From NCBI GenBank assembly GCA_963598415.1, contig CAVBUH010000007.1, forward strand, positions 1-64,000: a stretch of DNA of 64,000 nucleotides, in the 5' to 3' direction. Positions 35,117-43,655 of this stretch are shown here, piece after piece. The notes under the pieces were generated by a model, which was not told the DNA's origin, did not search any database, and saw only the letters and a list, made by a program, of their open reading frames with translations. The stretch comes from Colimorpha_A sp900556615 (lineage in GTDB: Bacteria > Bacillota > Clostridia > Oscillospirales > CAG-272). The stretch's first letter is position 1; each line of letters begins with the position of its first letter. The position numbers and the translations under genes were made by a program.

Positions 35117-35270
35117 ATTGTTATATCCTCCTTATGGATTAAAATTCAGAATATTTTCTGTATATAACCATTATACTATTGCATTTTGATATTTACTTGT
35201 GATATAATTAACTAAAAGTATAATGATATTCAGATTTATTTCTTCCGGACCGAAAATAAGGGGGAATTTG

Positions 35271-36179
35271 ATGAAATACGGCGATCTTTTGGAGATTAAA
35301 GAAAGAGGAACACCCGATTTTCCAATAGAGCTTTATCGTATCGACAGCGACCATTCAAGATACATAATGCCGTTTCATTGGCATTCTGACTTTGAAATCA
35401 TTCGCGTAGAGGAAGGCGAATTTACGGTTATTGTCGGAGAGGAAGAATATAAAGCTCTTCCGGGAGATGTTTTGCTTATAAATTCCGGTATCATACACGG
35501 AGGAATGCCGAAGGACAGCGTATATCAGTGTGTGGTTTTTGATACTTCTGTTCTGCTCGGAAAAAACAGCTCCGCAAACGATATAAAAACGATACTCAGA
35601 TCGGGCTGTTTTCAAAAGGGAAGCTATTTTCCGAAAGACTCCGGAAAAATACCGAGATATACCGATATGCTTATCACGGCTCTTCAGCGCAAGGACGAGG
35701 GATACAGACTTTTTACCATGGGAGCTTTGTTTCTTCTTTTCGGGGAGATTTTATCGGGAGAGTTTGTCGGTGAAGCTACTTCAAACGGGGAGTATGCAGG
35801 TGATTTCAAAATGAAAGCGGTCCTGAGCTGGATAGAGGAAAACTATCATGAGACGGTTACCCTGGGGCAGCTTGCCGAAATTGCCGGAATGAATCCAGGC
35901 TATTTCTGTGAATTTTTTAAAAAGTATACAAGGCGAAGTCCAATCGATTATCTCAATATGTATCGCATTGACAGCGCCTGCCGCCTATTTTGTGTAAGCG
36001 GCTGTTCCGTTACCGAAGCTGCCTTTTCCTGCGGTTTTAACGACCTCAGCTATTTTGTGAAAACCTTTAAAAAATACAAGGGAGTCACGCCGAAGGCATA
36101 CAGAAACGAGTATTTCAGAACAAAACAAAGTGACGGAGCAAAAAGAGAAAAGCTTCCGCCCGGAGACGCGGTACGGTAA
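35271..36179 (+). CDS. AraC-family regulator, probably of fucose genes
   Basis: 302 residues. The N-terminal cupin domain (FHWHSDFEIIRVEEGEFTVIVG, about 37-60, then LPGDVLLINSGIIHG) binds the effector. The C-terminal domain has both helix-turn-helix motifs: VTLGQLAEIAGMNPGYFCEFFKKYTRRSP and CSVTEAAFSCGFNDLSYFVKTFKKYKGVTPKAYR. The ATG at 35271 follows AAGGGGGAA; the longer frame from 35223 has no such site. It is divergent from fucI with a 154-base promoter region, so local control of fucI/fucU is likely. That link is contextual. Confidence 0.9.
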   Translation: MKYGDLLEIKERGTPDFPIELYRIDSDHSRYIMPFHWHSDFEIIRVEEGEFTVIVGEEEYKALPGDVLLINSGIIHGGMPKDSVYQCVVFDTSVLLGKNSSANDIKTILRSGCFQKGSYFPKDSGKIPRYTDMLITALQRKDEGYRLFTMGALFLLFGEILSGEFVGEATSNGEYAGDFKMKAVLSWIEENYHETVTLGQLAEIAGMNPGYFCEFFKKYTRRSPIDYLNMYRIDSACRLFCVSGCSVTEAAFSCGFNDLSYFVKTFKKYKGVTPKAYRNEYFRTKQSDGAKREKLPPGDAVR

Positions 36180-36228
36180 CACCGTTTGATTTTCCTGTAT
36201 TTTAAGGCGATCTCTGTGAAGAGATCTG

Positions 36229-36406
36229 TTAAGGCAATACCGCCGAGCTTACGGTCTGCACCTTGACGGCAAGCTGCTTGTCCCTTTTCCGTCTACTTCT
36301 CAAATTTTGTCGGCAGAAGAGTCACTCTTGCCTCCTCAAGTGGTATCGTCTGACGAAAAGTAGGATTGCGCAGCTGCACCGTCAGAACCCGACGGTATTG
36401 CCTGAA
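36229..36406 (-). repeat. R1 palindromic repeat, copy 11
   Basis: TTAAGGCAATACCGCCGAGC at the left, GACGGTATTGCCTGAA at the right. A small GATCTCTGTGAAGAGATC hairpin (36209-36226) precedes it and may be the terminator of the AraC gene. Confidence 0.85.
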
Positions 36407-36547
36407 TCGGTGAGTCGGAGATTTTTTATACTATCATGGTTATAATAGTAAAAAACCGATCGGAAAGCATTTTTCGGTTTTTACAAATTTTTCCGAACTT
36501 TACGGAAGTGCAAGATTTCCCGTTCATAAAATATTTACAAAACAATC

Positions 36548-36587
36548 CGAACACTCGTTTGCAAACGACATAAATATGTGGTATGAT
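36548..36587 (+). promoter_or_regulatory. lexA promoter with a LexA (SOS) box
   Basis: CGAACACTCGTTTG (36548-36561) fits the Gram-positive LexA box GAAC-N4-GTTY. It overlaps a -35 element TTGCAA (36559-36564), and TATGAT follows at 36582-36587 with a 17-base spacer. A second overlapping palindrome, CGTTTGCAAACG, lies at 36556-36567. This supports autoregulation of lexA. Confidence 0.75.
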
Positions 36588-36637
36588 ATATATGTATAAT
36601 CAGCTCGGAAGAGATCGACAGGAAAGGACGGCAGAAA

Positions 36638-37249
36638 ATGAGAGCGTCGCAATATAACGAAAAGGAAAAAGCTATATTCGACTATATAAGCGAAACGATA
36701 CGTACTGAGGGATATGCTCCGTCGGTACGGGATATACAGAATGCAATCGGAATAAAAAGTACCTCTACCGTTCATGCATATCTTAACCGCCTTGCGGAAA
36801 AAGGAATGATACAAAAGGAGACGGGAAAGAGCCGTACGCTTCATACCGAAACGTCAAGAGAGCCGCACAGAACGGTGAGAGTTCCTCTTCTCGGATGTGT
36901 AAGGGCAGGTATGCCGATTCTTGCCGTCGAGAATTATGAGGGCTACATAGATTATCCTCTTATGAATCGGTCCTATCCGGCAAACGAGCTTTTTGCACTG
37001 CGGGTTAGAGGTGAAAGCATGATAGAGGCGGGAATCCTTGACGGAGATATTATTGTTGTAAGAAAGGAAAACTACGCTGAAAACGGCGATATTGTCGTAG
37101 CGCTTGTTGAGGACAGTGCAACCGTCAAGACCTTCTATAAAGAGAACGGACACTTCAGACTTCAGCCGGAAAACCCTGATATGAAGCCCATCATTGTCGA
37201 TGAAGTCTATATTCTCGGAAAGGTAGTCGCAAATCTGCGTTTTTATTGA
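36638..37249 (+). CDS. lexA: LexA SOS repressor
   Basis: 203 residues. The winged helix DNA-binding domain (about 1-70) has APSVRDIQNAIGIKSTSTVHAYLNRL. The autocleavage site is CVRAGMP (Ala90-Gly91). The catalytic Ser127 is in RGESMIEAGI and Lys164 in ATVKTF, so the S24 peptidase part is intact. RecA filaments trigger cleavage and derepress SOS genes. A LexA box overlaps the gene's own promoter. AGGAAAGGA lies just before the ATG. A membrane protein gene starts 17 bases downstream, so it may be under SOS control too. Confidence 0.97.
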   Translation: MRASQYNEKEKAIFDYISETIRTEGYAPSVRDIQNAIGIKSTSTVHAYLNRLAEKGMIQKETGKSRTLHTETSREPHRTVRVPLLGCVRAGMPILAVENYEGYIDYPLMNRSYPANELFALRVRGESMIEAGILDGDIIVVRKENYAENGDIVVALVEDSATVKTFYKENGHFRLQPENPDMKPIIVDEVYILGKVVANLRFY

Positions 37250-37265
37250 CACAGGGGTGAATTTT

Positions 37266-38183
37266 ATGCAGTATCTAACCGAAACGCGGTTTCGTAAAAG
37301 AGCCGCTCTCATTGCGCTGGTAGCTTGTACCGTACTTCAGATTTTGAGTATTGTCATAAGATATGTTTATCAGTATTCGATAAGCGGAAATATCAGTTAC
37401 GGTACATGGGGAAATGTGATAAGCATAGCTGCGGAATTTATCGGTTATATTTCGGTGTTTTCCGGTTATGCAGTCATAACATATCTGGTTTTTCTCTACG
37501 GTCTGAGGGGCGGAGGAGAGTGGACAATAGCACTGATCGCCGGATATGGGCTTGTGTATTTTCTTGTGTTCTTTATCGGGGACTATCTTTTTGGTATGAT
37601 TGCCTCTGCGTTGGTTGCTGCACTGCTTGCCACGGTGTTTCTTATTTGGACAAAGGGCTGCAGGGGAATATCGGCGCTGATCTTTGCGACAATGCTGATT
37701 CCCTATATTGGTGCTTTATTGATTCTTTTCTCAACGACGGTTGTCAGCACGGAGGTGCTCCTGACAAATATTATTTACGGTTTTCTGAATCTCGGCACCG
37801 ATTTTCTTATTGTGATTATAGTCGCAAGAATTGCGGACTTCTTCCGCAAAAAAGCAATACAAAAAGGAGAGGGTTCTGCTGATATTTCCATCGGCGGGAA
37901 GCTTCTTCCTCACGGAAATCCCGTTCTGCGCGCTTTTCTTACCGCGGATATTGTATATGCGGTTATTGCTGTTGTGAGCTCCGTGACAGAAACGGTGAAT
38001 CTTTTAACGGAGTACGGAGCGCCGGTTAATGCAGGCGAATGGCTTACCTTGCTCTCGCCCTATCTTACCCTTGCCGTTTATTTTGTTGTCGGTTATGCGG
38101 TTATGGTATTTATCGCGGCAAGGCTTGAAGCAGCGTTTATTCTTTCGGATGACGAGGCTGCAGTTGAAAACGGAAAGAGATAA
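37266..38183 (+). CDS. Polytopic membrane protein of unknown function, downstream of lexA
   Basis: 305 residues with about 7-8 hydrophobic helices (for example AALIALVACTVLQILSIVI, LVYFLVFFIGDYLFGMIAS, YLTLAVYFVVGYAVMVFIAA). No family is recognised. AGGGGTG lies 8 bases before the ATG at 37266; a GTG at 37257 is part of that site, so 37266 is chosen. The charged tail (EAAFILSDDEAAVENGKR) is probably cytoplasmic. The 17-base gap from lexA suggests cotranscription. An R1 repeat starts two bases after the stop. Confidence 0.75.
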   Translation: MQYLTETRFRKRAALIALVACTVLQILSIVIRYVYQYSISGNISYGTWGNVISIAAEFIGYISVFSGYAVITYLVFLYGLRGGGEWTIALIAGYGLVYFLVFFIGDYLFGMIASALVAALLATVFLIWTKGCRGISALIFATMLIPYIGALLILFSTTVVSTEVLLTNIIYGFLNLGTDFLIVIIVARIADFFRKKAIQKGEGSADISIGGKLLPHGNPVLRAFLTADIVYAVIAVVSSVTETVNLLTEYGAPVNAGEWLTLLSPYLTLAVYFVVGYAVMVFIAARLEAAFILSDDEAAVENGKR

Positions 38184-38184
38184 T

Positions 38185-38366
38185 TTAAGGCATACCGCAT
38201 AATGATTGCTGTGCCGTTGCGCCGCCGGATTTTTCGTCATACAATACCAATTGAGGAGGCAGGAGCAGCGACTCCTCTGCCGAGGAAATTTATGAAGTAT
38301 GACAGAAAAGACGCAGGCAAATGCGCAATAAAGGCGTTAGCTGTGCACCAGGCGGTATTGCCTTAG
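38185..38366 (+). repeat. R1 palindromic repeat, copy 12
   Basis: TTAAGGCATACCGCATAATG at the left (one base lost in the inverted repeat), GGCGGTATTGCCTTAGA at the right. Confidence 0.88.
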
Positions 38367-38415
38367 ATTTTTTTACGGCAATGCCGTACCAAAAAAGCAA
38401 TTTTCCAAGCTTTTG

Positions 38416-38455
38416 TACCGCTTTTGTTTCGTAACGAAAAGAAAGCGGTATTTTT
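38416..38455 (+). terminator. Terminator-like hairpin between two R1 copies
   Basis: TACCGCTTTTGTTTCG pairs with CGAAAAGAAAGCGGTA around a TAA loop, followed by TTTTTATT. It would end the lexA/membrane protein transcript. Confidence 0.75.
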
Positions 38456-38472
38456 ATTACAACTTTCTTTAT

Positions 38473-38651
38473 TTAAGGCAATACCGTACAAGGATTGTTG
38501 TACAGTTGCGCCGCCGGATTTTTCATCAGACAATACCAATTGAGGAGGCCAAAACAACTCCTCTGCCGAAGAAATTTGTGAAGTGCGACGAGAAAGAGGC
38601 AAGCAAATGCGCAGCAAGGCGTTAGCTGTGCACCCGGTGGTGTTGCCTCAA
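38473..38651 (+). repeat. R1 palindromic repeat, copy 13
   Basis: TTAAGGCAATACCGTACAAG at the left, GTGGTGTTGCCTCAA at the right. The ribosome site of truB (AGAAAGGA) begins at its right edge, so the repeat forms the 5' leader of truB. Confidence 0.9.
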
Positions 38652-38662
38652 GAAAGGATACT

Positions 38663-39559
38663 ATGTCAAACGGAATTCTGATACTCAATAAGCCGAAAAA
38701 TATAACCTCTCATGACGCGGTAGCGAAGCTTCGCAGACTTTATCAGACGAGACAAATCGGACATACCGGAACTCTTGACCCGATGGCGACGGGTGTGCTC
38801 TGCATCCTTATCGGACGGGCGGTCAAGGCTTCCGAATATGCGATGGATCACGATAAGTCATACCGAGCGGGGCTTAAGCTTGGTATTGTTACCGATACGG
38901 GAGATATCACGGGCAAAATTCTTTCCGAAACCAATGAAATTCCCTCCTGGGAGGAGGTTTCGGCCGCCGTTTTTCAGTTTCGCGGCGAAATGAGGCAGGT
39001 TCCTCCCATGTACAGCGCCATAAAGGTCGGGGGGGAGAAGCTTTGCAACCTTGCCAGAAAGGGAATCACCGTGGAGCGGGAAGCGCGTCCGATCACGGTT
39101 TACGATATTTCCTGTACCCCTGTCTGCTGCGAGAAAGGGGAATATATCCTTGATGTTTCCTGCTCAAAGGGAACCTACATTCGTTCCCTTTGTGAAGATA
39201 TCGGGCGGAATCTGGGCTGTGGAGGGACCATGTCTTCGCTTGTCAGGACGTCGGCGGGAGGCTTTTCGATTGAGGACAGTTATACCCTTGAACAGCTTGA
39301 AGCCATGACTGCCGAGGAAAGAGATAGGATACTGATTAGTACAGAAGAGCTTTTTTCGGATTTACCGATCATCAGGCTTCCGAAGTTTTTTGCAGGACTT
39401 GCATTGGCAGGAAATGAGATATATTTAAAAAAAATCGGCGTTGATCTTCAAAACGGACAGCGCGTTCGTCTTTATGACGATTCCTTTTTCTCTCTCGGAG
39501 AGGTGATGAGCTTTCCGGACGGTCTTGCCGTAAAGCCCGTGAAAAAATTCAGATTATAA
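38663..39559 (+). CDS. truB: tRNA pseudouridine(55) synthase
   Basis: Makes pseudouridine 55 in the T-loop of tRNA. The 298-residue protein starts GILILNKPKNITSHDAV and carries the catalytic Asp39 in HTGTLDPMATGVL. The other motifs are KSYRAGLKLGIVTDTGD, QVPPMYSAIKVGGEKL and CSKGTYIRSLCEDIG. A PUA-like C-terminal part follows. AGAAAGGA, right next to an R1 repeat, precedes the ATG. In Firmicutes truB is often followed by ribF in the rbfA operon; here it stands alone between repeats. Confidence 0.97.
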   Translation: MSNGILILNKPKNITSHDAVAKLRRLYQTRQIGHTGTLDPMATGVLCILIGRAVKASEYAMDHDKSYRAGLKLGIVTDTGDITGKILSETNEIPSWEEVSAAVFQFRGEMRQVPPMYSAIKVGGEKLCNLARKGITVEREARPITVYDISCTPVCCEKGEYILDVSCSKGTYIRSLCEDIGRNLGCGGTMSSLVRTSAGGFSIEDSYTLEQLEAMTAEERDRILISTEELFSDLPIIRLPKFFAGLALAGNEIYLKKIGVDLQNGQRVRLYDDSFFSLGEVMSFPDGLAVKPVKKFRL

Positions 39560-39631
39560 TTTAATGTCTGCTGAATAATTCACATGGCGAATTATTGGTG
39601 CGGCAAAGCCACACCACCCCATATAAAAACA

Positions 39632-39810
39632 TTAAGGCAACACCGCCGAGTTCACGGTTTGTGCCTTGACGGCATATCGGCTTGTCCATTATCTCGTCAC
39701 ACTTCAAAACTTTTGTCGGTAAAGAACCGCTTCTGCCTCCGCATTGGTATCGTTTGACGAAAAATATGACTGTGTAGCTTGTACCGTAGAACCCGGAGGT
39801 ATTGTCTTAA
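39632..39810 (-). repeat. R1 palindromic repeat, copy 14
   Basis: TTAAGGCAACACCGCCGAGT at the left, GGAGGTATTGTCTTAA at the right, more diverged in the centre. Confidence 0.82.
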
Positions 39811-40266
39811 AACAAAATGTCCCCGTCTTTTAGACGGCGGAGCATGGCGTTATTCGCGAAAGGGTTTATTGTTAATAGTCGCATGATAATGCGGCAATCT
39901 GCTTTGGAAACAAAAGTAATATCTGTGCCGAAAAAAGACAGAATCGAAAAAGAATTCTGTGGAACCTCTCCTCTTATTTTGTAAGGAAAACGGTATTAAT
40001 GGAGGAGAGGATGAACGAGGCTGTTGTACTAACGTGAAAAGCCCTATGAGGTCGGGCTTTGCGGAGGAAATCCGAAATTCTGACACTGAAAAAAGCACAA
40101 AAAATAGAGACGGCTAAAAACGTTTGATTTTCCGTTTTTTAGCGTTCTGACTGAAAAAATGAGGGGCAGTTCCTGAAGAAAACCGCAGTAGCCCCGCATA
40201 GAATGAACAAATTGTTCGTTCTATGCTAACCGCGAACAACATTCACAGTTATTCAGCAGATATTAT
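39811..40266. other. Structured intergenic region without a gene
   Basis: No reading frame is convincing. Several inverted repeats are seen: CAGAATCGAAAAAGAATTCTG near 39940, CCTCTCCTC with GAGGAGAGG (about 39965 and 40003), GCTAAAAACG with CGTTTTTTAGC (40113-40143), and a 15-bp stem at 40196-40226 around GAACAAATTGTTC. A small RNA is possible. No known RNA family was recognised. Confidence 0.45.
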
Positions 40267-40306
40267 ATAAAAATATTGCCGGGATTTTAAATCCCGGCAA
40301 TATTTC
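40266..40306 (-). terminator. Terminator overlapping the end of the DUF2752 gene
   Basis: AAATATTGCCGGGAT pairs with ATCCCGGCAATATTT around a TTAA-containing loop, and T-rich sequence follows on the minus strand. The stem covers the last codons of the gene at 40287-40661. Confidence 0.82.
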
Positions 40307-40661
40307 TGCCTATTGTCCATATAACCATTACGAACAAAAATACGATATTAAGCCATTCCGGCTTCGGATAAAATTCCTTTTTCCCGTTTTTTATATATTC
40401 CTTTGCGAAACAACAGGATACATAGGCAATATAAAGAAGAATCGGAATGGCAAATAGATTATATTTTATTGAAGAATAAAAATCAAACTCCAGCAGAGAC
40501 AGCGTCGCCCGTGAGAACCCGCATCCGGGACAGCTTAAGCCGGTAAAGCGTTTTATTGGGCATATTGAAATATTAAGATATTCGGTGATCAGGAGTAAGA
40601 TGGTAAACAGCAATACTGCTGTCGAAAAGAAAAAAACTATTTTTAGGATTCTTTTTTTCAT
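40287..40661 (-). CDS. DUF2752 membrane protein
   Basis: 124 residues with three membrane helices (about 8-28, 62-82, 103-120). The family signature CPGCGFSRATLSLLEFDF lies after the first helix, preceded by CPIKRFTGLS. DUF2752 proteins have no assigned reaction; the paired cysteines suggest metal or disulfide chemistry. The stop codon sits inside its own terminator. The neighbour upstream is a DUF4234 gene. These two families are often found near each other in Clostridia. No ribosome site stronger than a short purine run is evident. Confidence 0.82.
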   Translation of the reverse strand: MKKRILKIVFFFSTAVLLFTILLLITEYLNISICPIKRFTGLSCPGCGFSRATLSLLEFDFYSSIKYNLFAIPILLYIAYVSCCFAKEYIKNGKKEFYPKPEWLNIVFLFVMVIWTIGRNIAGI

Positions 40662-40959
40662 AATGAAACCGGAATAGCCTTTCCGATGCAGCGGAGCGCT
40701 GTCCCAAGCCCCGTTTAAGGAATTTCATAATAAATTCCTTAATTTCCCTCAAATTTTTTCAGAGAAAAAACGCGTTTTCCCCGGAAATGTTCTCTACCGA
40801 AAACGCCGTTTTCGGATTATTTCTATTTATTCCATTCTTAATAAGAAACAAGAATGGAACAGGGTGAGGATAATATCCTGAGAAAAAGCTGACGTTTATC
40901 ATGCAATTTGTCTTTTTAAAATGTAAAAAAGCAGTTTGACGGCTTGATGACAATGCTTT
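40662..40959. other. Gap with two hairpins
   Basis: TTAAGGAATTT (40715-40725) pairs with 40732-40742, and TTCCATTCTT (40830-40839) pairs with 40850-40859. Neither has a T-tail on the minus strand. No gene is seen. Confidence 0.45.
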
Positions 40960-41289
40960 TCAGAAGGATTTGTTTATTTCGTTCTGAACAATTCCGATCA
41001 ACACAATCGGAATGAATACTCCGAGAAGAATATAGACTATTTTATTATCGGAAGCAATTCCACGATCGCCGTTCATTTTATCGATGCACTCTGCCGCATC
41101 ATAACCGAAAAGAGCAAAACCGACGGAGCCAACGAAAATAGAGAGCAGCAGAGAAACGATCGGCTGTATTTTACTGACTCCGCTTGCGCGTTGAAGCTCA
41201 TTCGCTGTCGTATAAAGCCAATACCAGCCGTATATTCCGCAGGTGATAATGGAAAGAATAATAACAGTTGCAACACTTCTTTTTGTCAT
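40960..41289 (-). CDS. DUF4234 membrane protein
   Basis: 109 residues. The start KRSVATVIILSIITCGIYGWYWLYTTANEL is the DUF4234 signature. There are three helices (about 7-25, 45-65, 84-102), with FALFGYDAAECIDKMN between the last two. The role is unknown. Related proteins often occur with DUF2752 or zinc-ribbon proteins. It is transcribed towards the DUF2752 gene with about 300 bases between. The first codons are preceded by a GAGGTA site on the minus strand. Confidence 0.82.
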   Translation of the reverse strand: MTKRSVATVIILSIITCGIYGWYWLYTTANELQRASGVSKIQPIVSLLLSIFVGSVGFALFGYDAAECIDKMNGDRGIASDNKIVYILLGVFIPIVLIGIVQNEINKSF

Positions 41290-41422
41290 GATGATATACC
41301 TCGCAATTTATATTAATTGGATTTATTATATCATACCCTTTATATTATGTCAATAAAAATTCACATAATAATACAAAATTCCCCGTTTTCCGCAAGGGGA
41401 AACGGGGAATAGATAGCAGAAA

Positions 41423-43255
41423 TTATTTGAGAGGTTCAAAGTCGTCCGCGCCATGCTTGCACAACGGACAGATAAAGTCGGCGGGAAGAGCTTCGCCCTC
41501 ATAGATATATCCGCAAATTTTGCAGACAAAGCCTTTTTTCTGCTCGTCAGCAGGCTGTGGTTTCGGCTTGAGGTGCTTGAAATAATAATCATAGGTAGCA
41601 GATGGTTTGTCGGAAGTTCCGAACGCTTCGGTTACCTCCGCAACAAAGAGTGTATGCGTTCCGCAGTCAACCGTTTTTATTACCTTCCCGGAAATAACGG
41701 CATTGGTGCAGCCGTCAACGTATTTAATACCGTTTAAGGAGGCGGGGCATTCAAAATCGGAGAATTTATCGGTATCTCTGCCGCTTGCGAAGCCAAAGCG
41801 CTTGAATATATCAAAGGAAGCGTCTTCGGACAGCACCGATATATTGAAGAGTCCGGTTTTCATAATCATATCATGAGTGTAATTACTCTTATTGACGGTA
41901 ACCGATAACCGTTTCGGAGAGTCAGTCAGGAGCTGAGCAGTATTGATGATACAGCCGTTCTCTTTCTCTCCGTCCTTGGCGGTGAGAATATAAAGACCGT
42001 AGGAAAGGCGGAACAGCGCGGCGTTTTCGATGCTTCCTTCGGCGGAAGGACCAAAATTCCTTTTTGGGAAAGTTTCGGCTATTGCCTCGGCAAGCAATTC
42101 AAGATTTTCGGCAGATTCGTTGTTCAGGGCGGATTTTATCGTAACCGTTTCGCCTGCAAAGGTGATATTGCGGCACTCCGAGAGGATTTCTTTCATAAGC
42201 TTTCCGCTTGTCGGCGCCCATGAGCCGTTTTCAATAAAGGCAACGGTTCTGTTCTGAATGTTATGAGCGGCAAGATCGCGGAGAAGCTCGTCCATTGTTA
42301 CGAAGATACCGGCGTTGTAAGTTGTGGAGGCGAATACAAGATGGCTGAATCGGAAAGCTGCGGCGATAATTTCCGAAGCAGGCGTAACAGAAACATCGAA
42401 CATAACGGTCTTGATTCCCTTTTCGCGCAGTTTTACCGAGAGAACGGAAGCGGCATTTTCGGTATTTCCGTATACCGAGGCATAGGCAATAACGACTCCC
42501 GTTTCTTCCGGCTGATAGGAGCTCCAGAGGCGGTATTTTTCAATGTAATCTCCGATGTTGCTTCTCCATACAAAGCCGTGAAGAGGACAGATCATTTTTA
42601 TATCAAGTCCGGCAGCTTTTTTGAGGAGCGTCTGTACCTGGGGACCGTATTTTCCGACAATATTGCAATAGTAGCGTCTTGCTTCGGCAAGATAATCGCC
42701 GAAGAAATCCACTTCGTCAGCGAACATGGCGCCGTTTAAAGCGCCGAAGGTGCCGAAAGCATCGGCGGAAAAGAGAATTCCGTCGGTAAGATCGAAGGTT
42801 ACCATAACCTCCGGCCAGTGTACCATAGGCGCCATTACAAAGGTCAGCTCATGCCTGCCCGTGTTAAGCTTGCTTCCTTCTTTTACAATATAGGCGTCAA
42901 ATTCACACCCGAAGAATTGTTTCATCATAGTCTGCGTTTTCGTATTGCAGACGACTGTCACATCGGGATAACGTAGGATCAGCTCATGAAGTGTCGCCGA
43001 GTGGTCAGGCTCCATATGCTGTACGACGATATAATCGAGCTTCCGTCCCCCAAGGGCATGCTCCAGGTTTTCAAAAAATACGCGGGAGACCGCTTTGTCT
43101 ACGGTGTCAAACAGAACGGTCGTATCATCCGTAAGCAGATAAGAATTATAGGATACTCCGTCCGGTACAGAATAAACTCCTTCAAACATGGCAAGTCTGC
43201 GGTCATCGCCGCCAACCCATATAAGATCGTTTGTTATTTTTCTGGTACAGTGCAT
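41423..43255 (-). CDS. Flavodiiron protein fused to flavin reductase and rubredoxin domains
   Basis: Reduces O2 to water and/or NO to N2O in anaerobes. From MHCTRKITNDLIWVGG the 610-residue protein has a metallo-beta-lactamase-like diiron domain with all six ligands (His80, Glu82, Asp84, His146, Asp165, His226). A flavodoxin domain follows (AYASVYGNTENAAS, about 258-395), then a flavin reductase-like domain (about 420-565), then a C-terminal rubredoxin (CKICG and CPLCK, about 577-610). It thus carries its own electron chain. AAAGGAG precedes ATG 43255; the frame extending to 43498 is R1 repeat sequence. The promoter has the palindrome shared with the rubredoxin gene. Confidence 0.95.
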   Translation of the reverse strand: MHCTRKITNDLIWVGGDDRRLAMFEGVYSVPDGVSYNSYLLTDDTTVLFDTVDKAVSRVFFENLEHALGGRKLDYIVVQHMEPDHSATLHELILRYPDVTVVCNTKTQTMMKQFFGCEFDAYIVKEGSKLNTGRHELTFVMAPMVHWPEVMVTFDLTDGILFSADAFGTFGALNGAMFADEVDFFGDYLAEARRYYCNIVGKYGPQVQTLLKKAAGLDIKMICPLHGFVWRSNIGDYIEKYRLWSSYQPEETGVVIAYASVYGNTENAASVLSVKLREKGIKTVMFDVSVTPASEIIAAAFRFSHLVFASTTYNAGIFVTMDELLRDLAAHNIQNRTVAFIENGSWAPTSGKLMKEILSECRNITFAGETVTIKSALNNESAENLELLAEAIAETFPKRNFGPSAEGSIENAALFRLSYGLYILTAKDGEKENGCIINTAQLLTDSPKRLSVTVNKSNYTHDMIMKTGLFNISVLSEDASFDIFKRFGFASGRDTDKFSDFECPASLNGIKYVDGCTNAVISGKVIKTVDCGTHTLFVAEVTEAFGTSDKPSATYDYYFKHLKPKPQPADEQKKGFVCKICGYIYEGEALPADFICPLCKHGADDFEPLK

Positions 43256-43300
43256 TTTGTTCACTCCTTTTTGTAAAATTCTTTCTGTTGTATATATATA

Positions 43301-43341
43301 ATTATAGCGCCTTTTAAAAAAAAATATGTTGTTTTTACAAC
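43301..43341 (-). promoter_or_regulatory. Palindromic operator and -10 box of the flavodiiron gene
   Basis: On the minus strand GTTGTAAAAACAAC (43341-43328) is followed by a TATAAT -10 box (43306-43301), with no good -35 box. The palindrome centre lies about 41 bases before the predicted start. Sequence and spacing match the rubredoxin promoter at 2123. Confidence 0.65.
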
Positions 43342-43353
43342 ATATTAAAAAAG

Positions 43354-43533
43354 TTAAGGCAATATCGCGCAATGATTGTTGCGCAAATACGCCGTCGGAT
43401 TTTTCGTCGGACGATACAAATTGAGGAGACAAGAGAGGCTTCCTTTGTCGACGAAATCTGTGAAGTATGACGGATAGATGCAAGCATATGCGCAGCAAAG
43501 GTGTTGGTCGTGCACCCAGCGGTATTGCCTTAA
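43354..43533 (+). repeat. R1 palindromic repeat, copy 15
   Basis: TTAAGGCAATATCGCGCAAT at the left with a compensated hairpin GCGCAATGATTGTTGCGC, AGCGGTATTGCCTTAA at the right. The hairpin has changed on both arms (GCACAA/TTGTGC to GCGCAA/TTGCGC), so base pairing is kept. Confidence 0.9.
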
Positions 43534-43655
43534 AATTCTTATTTATATACTGTTTGCCCTATTTAAAACATGATTTATATAATTCCGGTTAGCTGCTTCC
43601 AAAAGTTTTCCGGATTAAAGAGAGTCAAAATCTGAAACATTATGCTTTCAAATGA

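Noticed and set aside
38363..38688. Short minus-strand proteins rich in RICL/SSAEE-type sequence, recurring at 38 kb, 30 kb, 47 kb and elsewhere
   Set aside because: All are translations of R1 copies; similarity among them reflects the DNA repeat, not protein conservation.
40203..40215. GAACAAATTGTTC as a LexA box
   Set aside because: The half-sites are spaced by 5 bases, not 4, and the palindrome is the centre of a longer hairpin without a promoter or downstream gene.
43256..43498. 81-codon N-terminal extension of the flavodiiron protein
   Set aside because: It runs through R1 copy 15 and the promoter. ATG 43255 follows AAAGGAG and puts the metal ligands at the usual positions.
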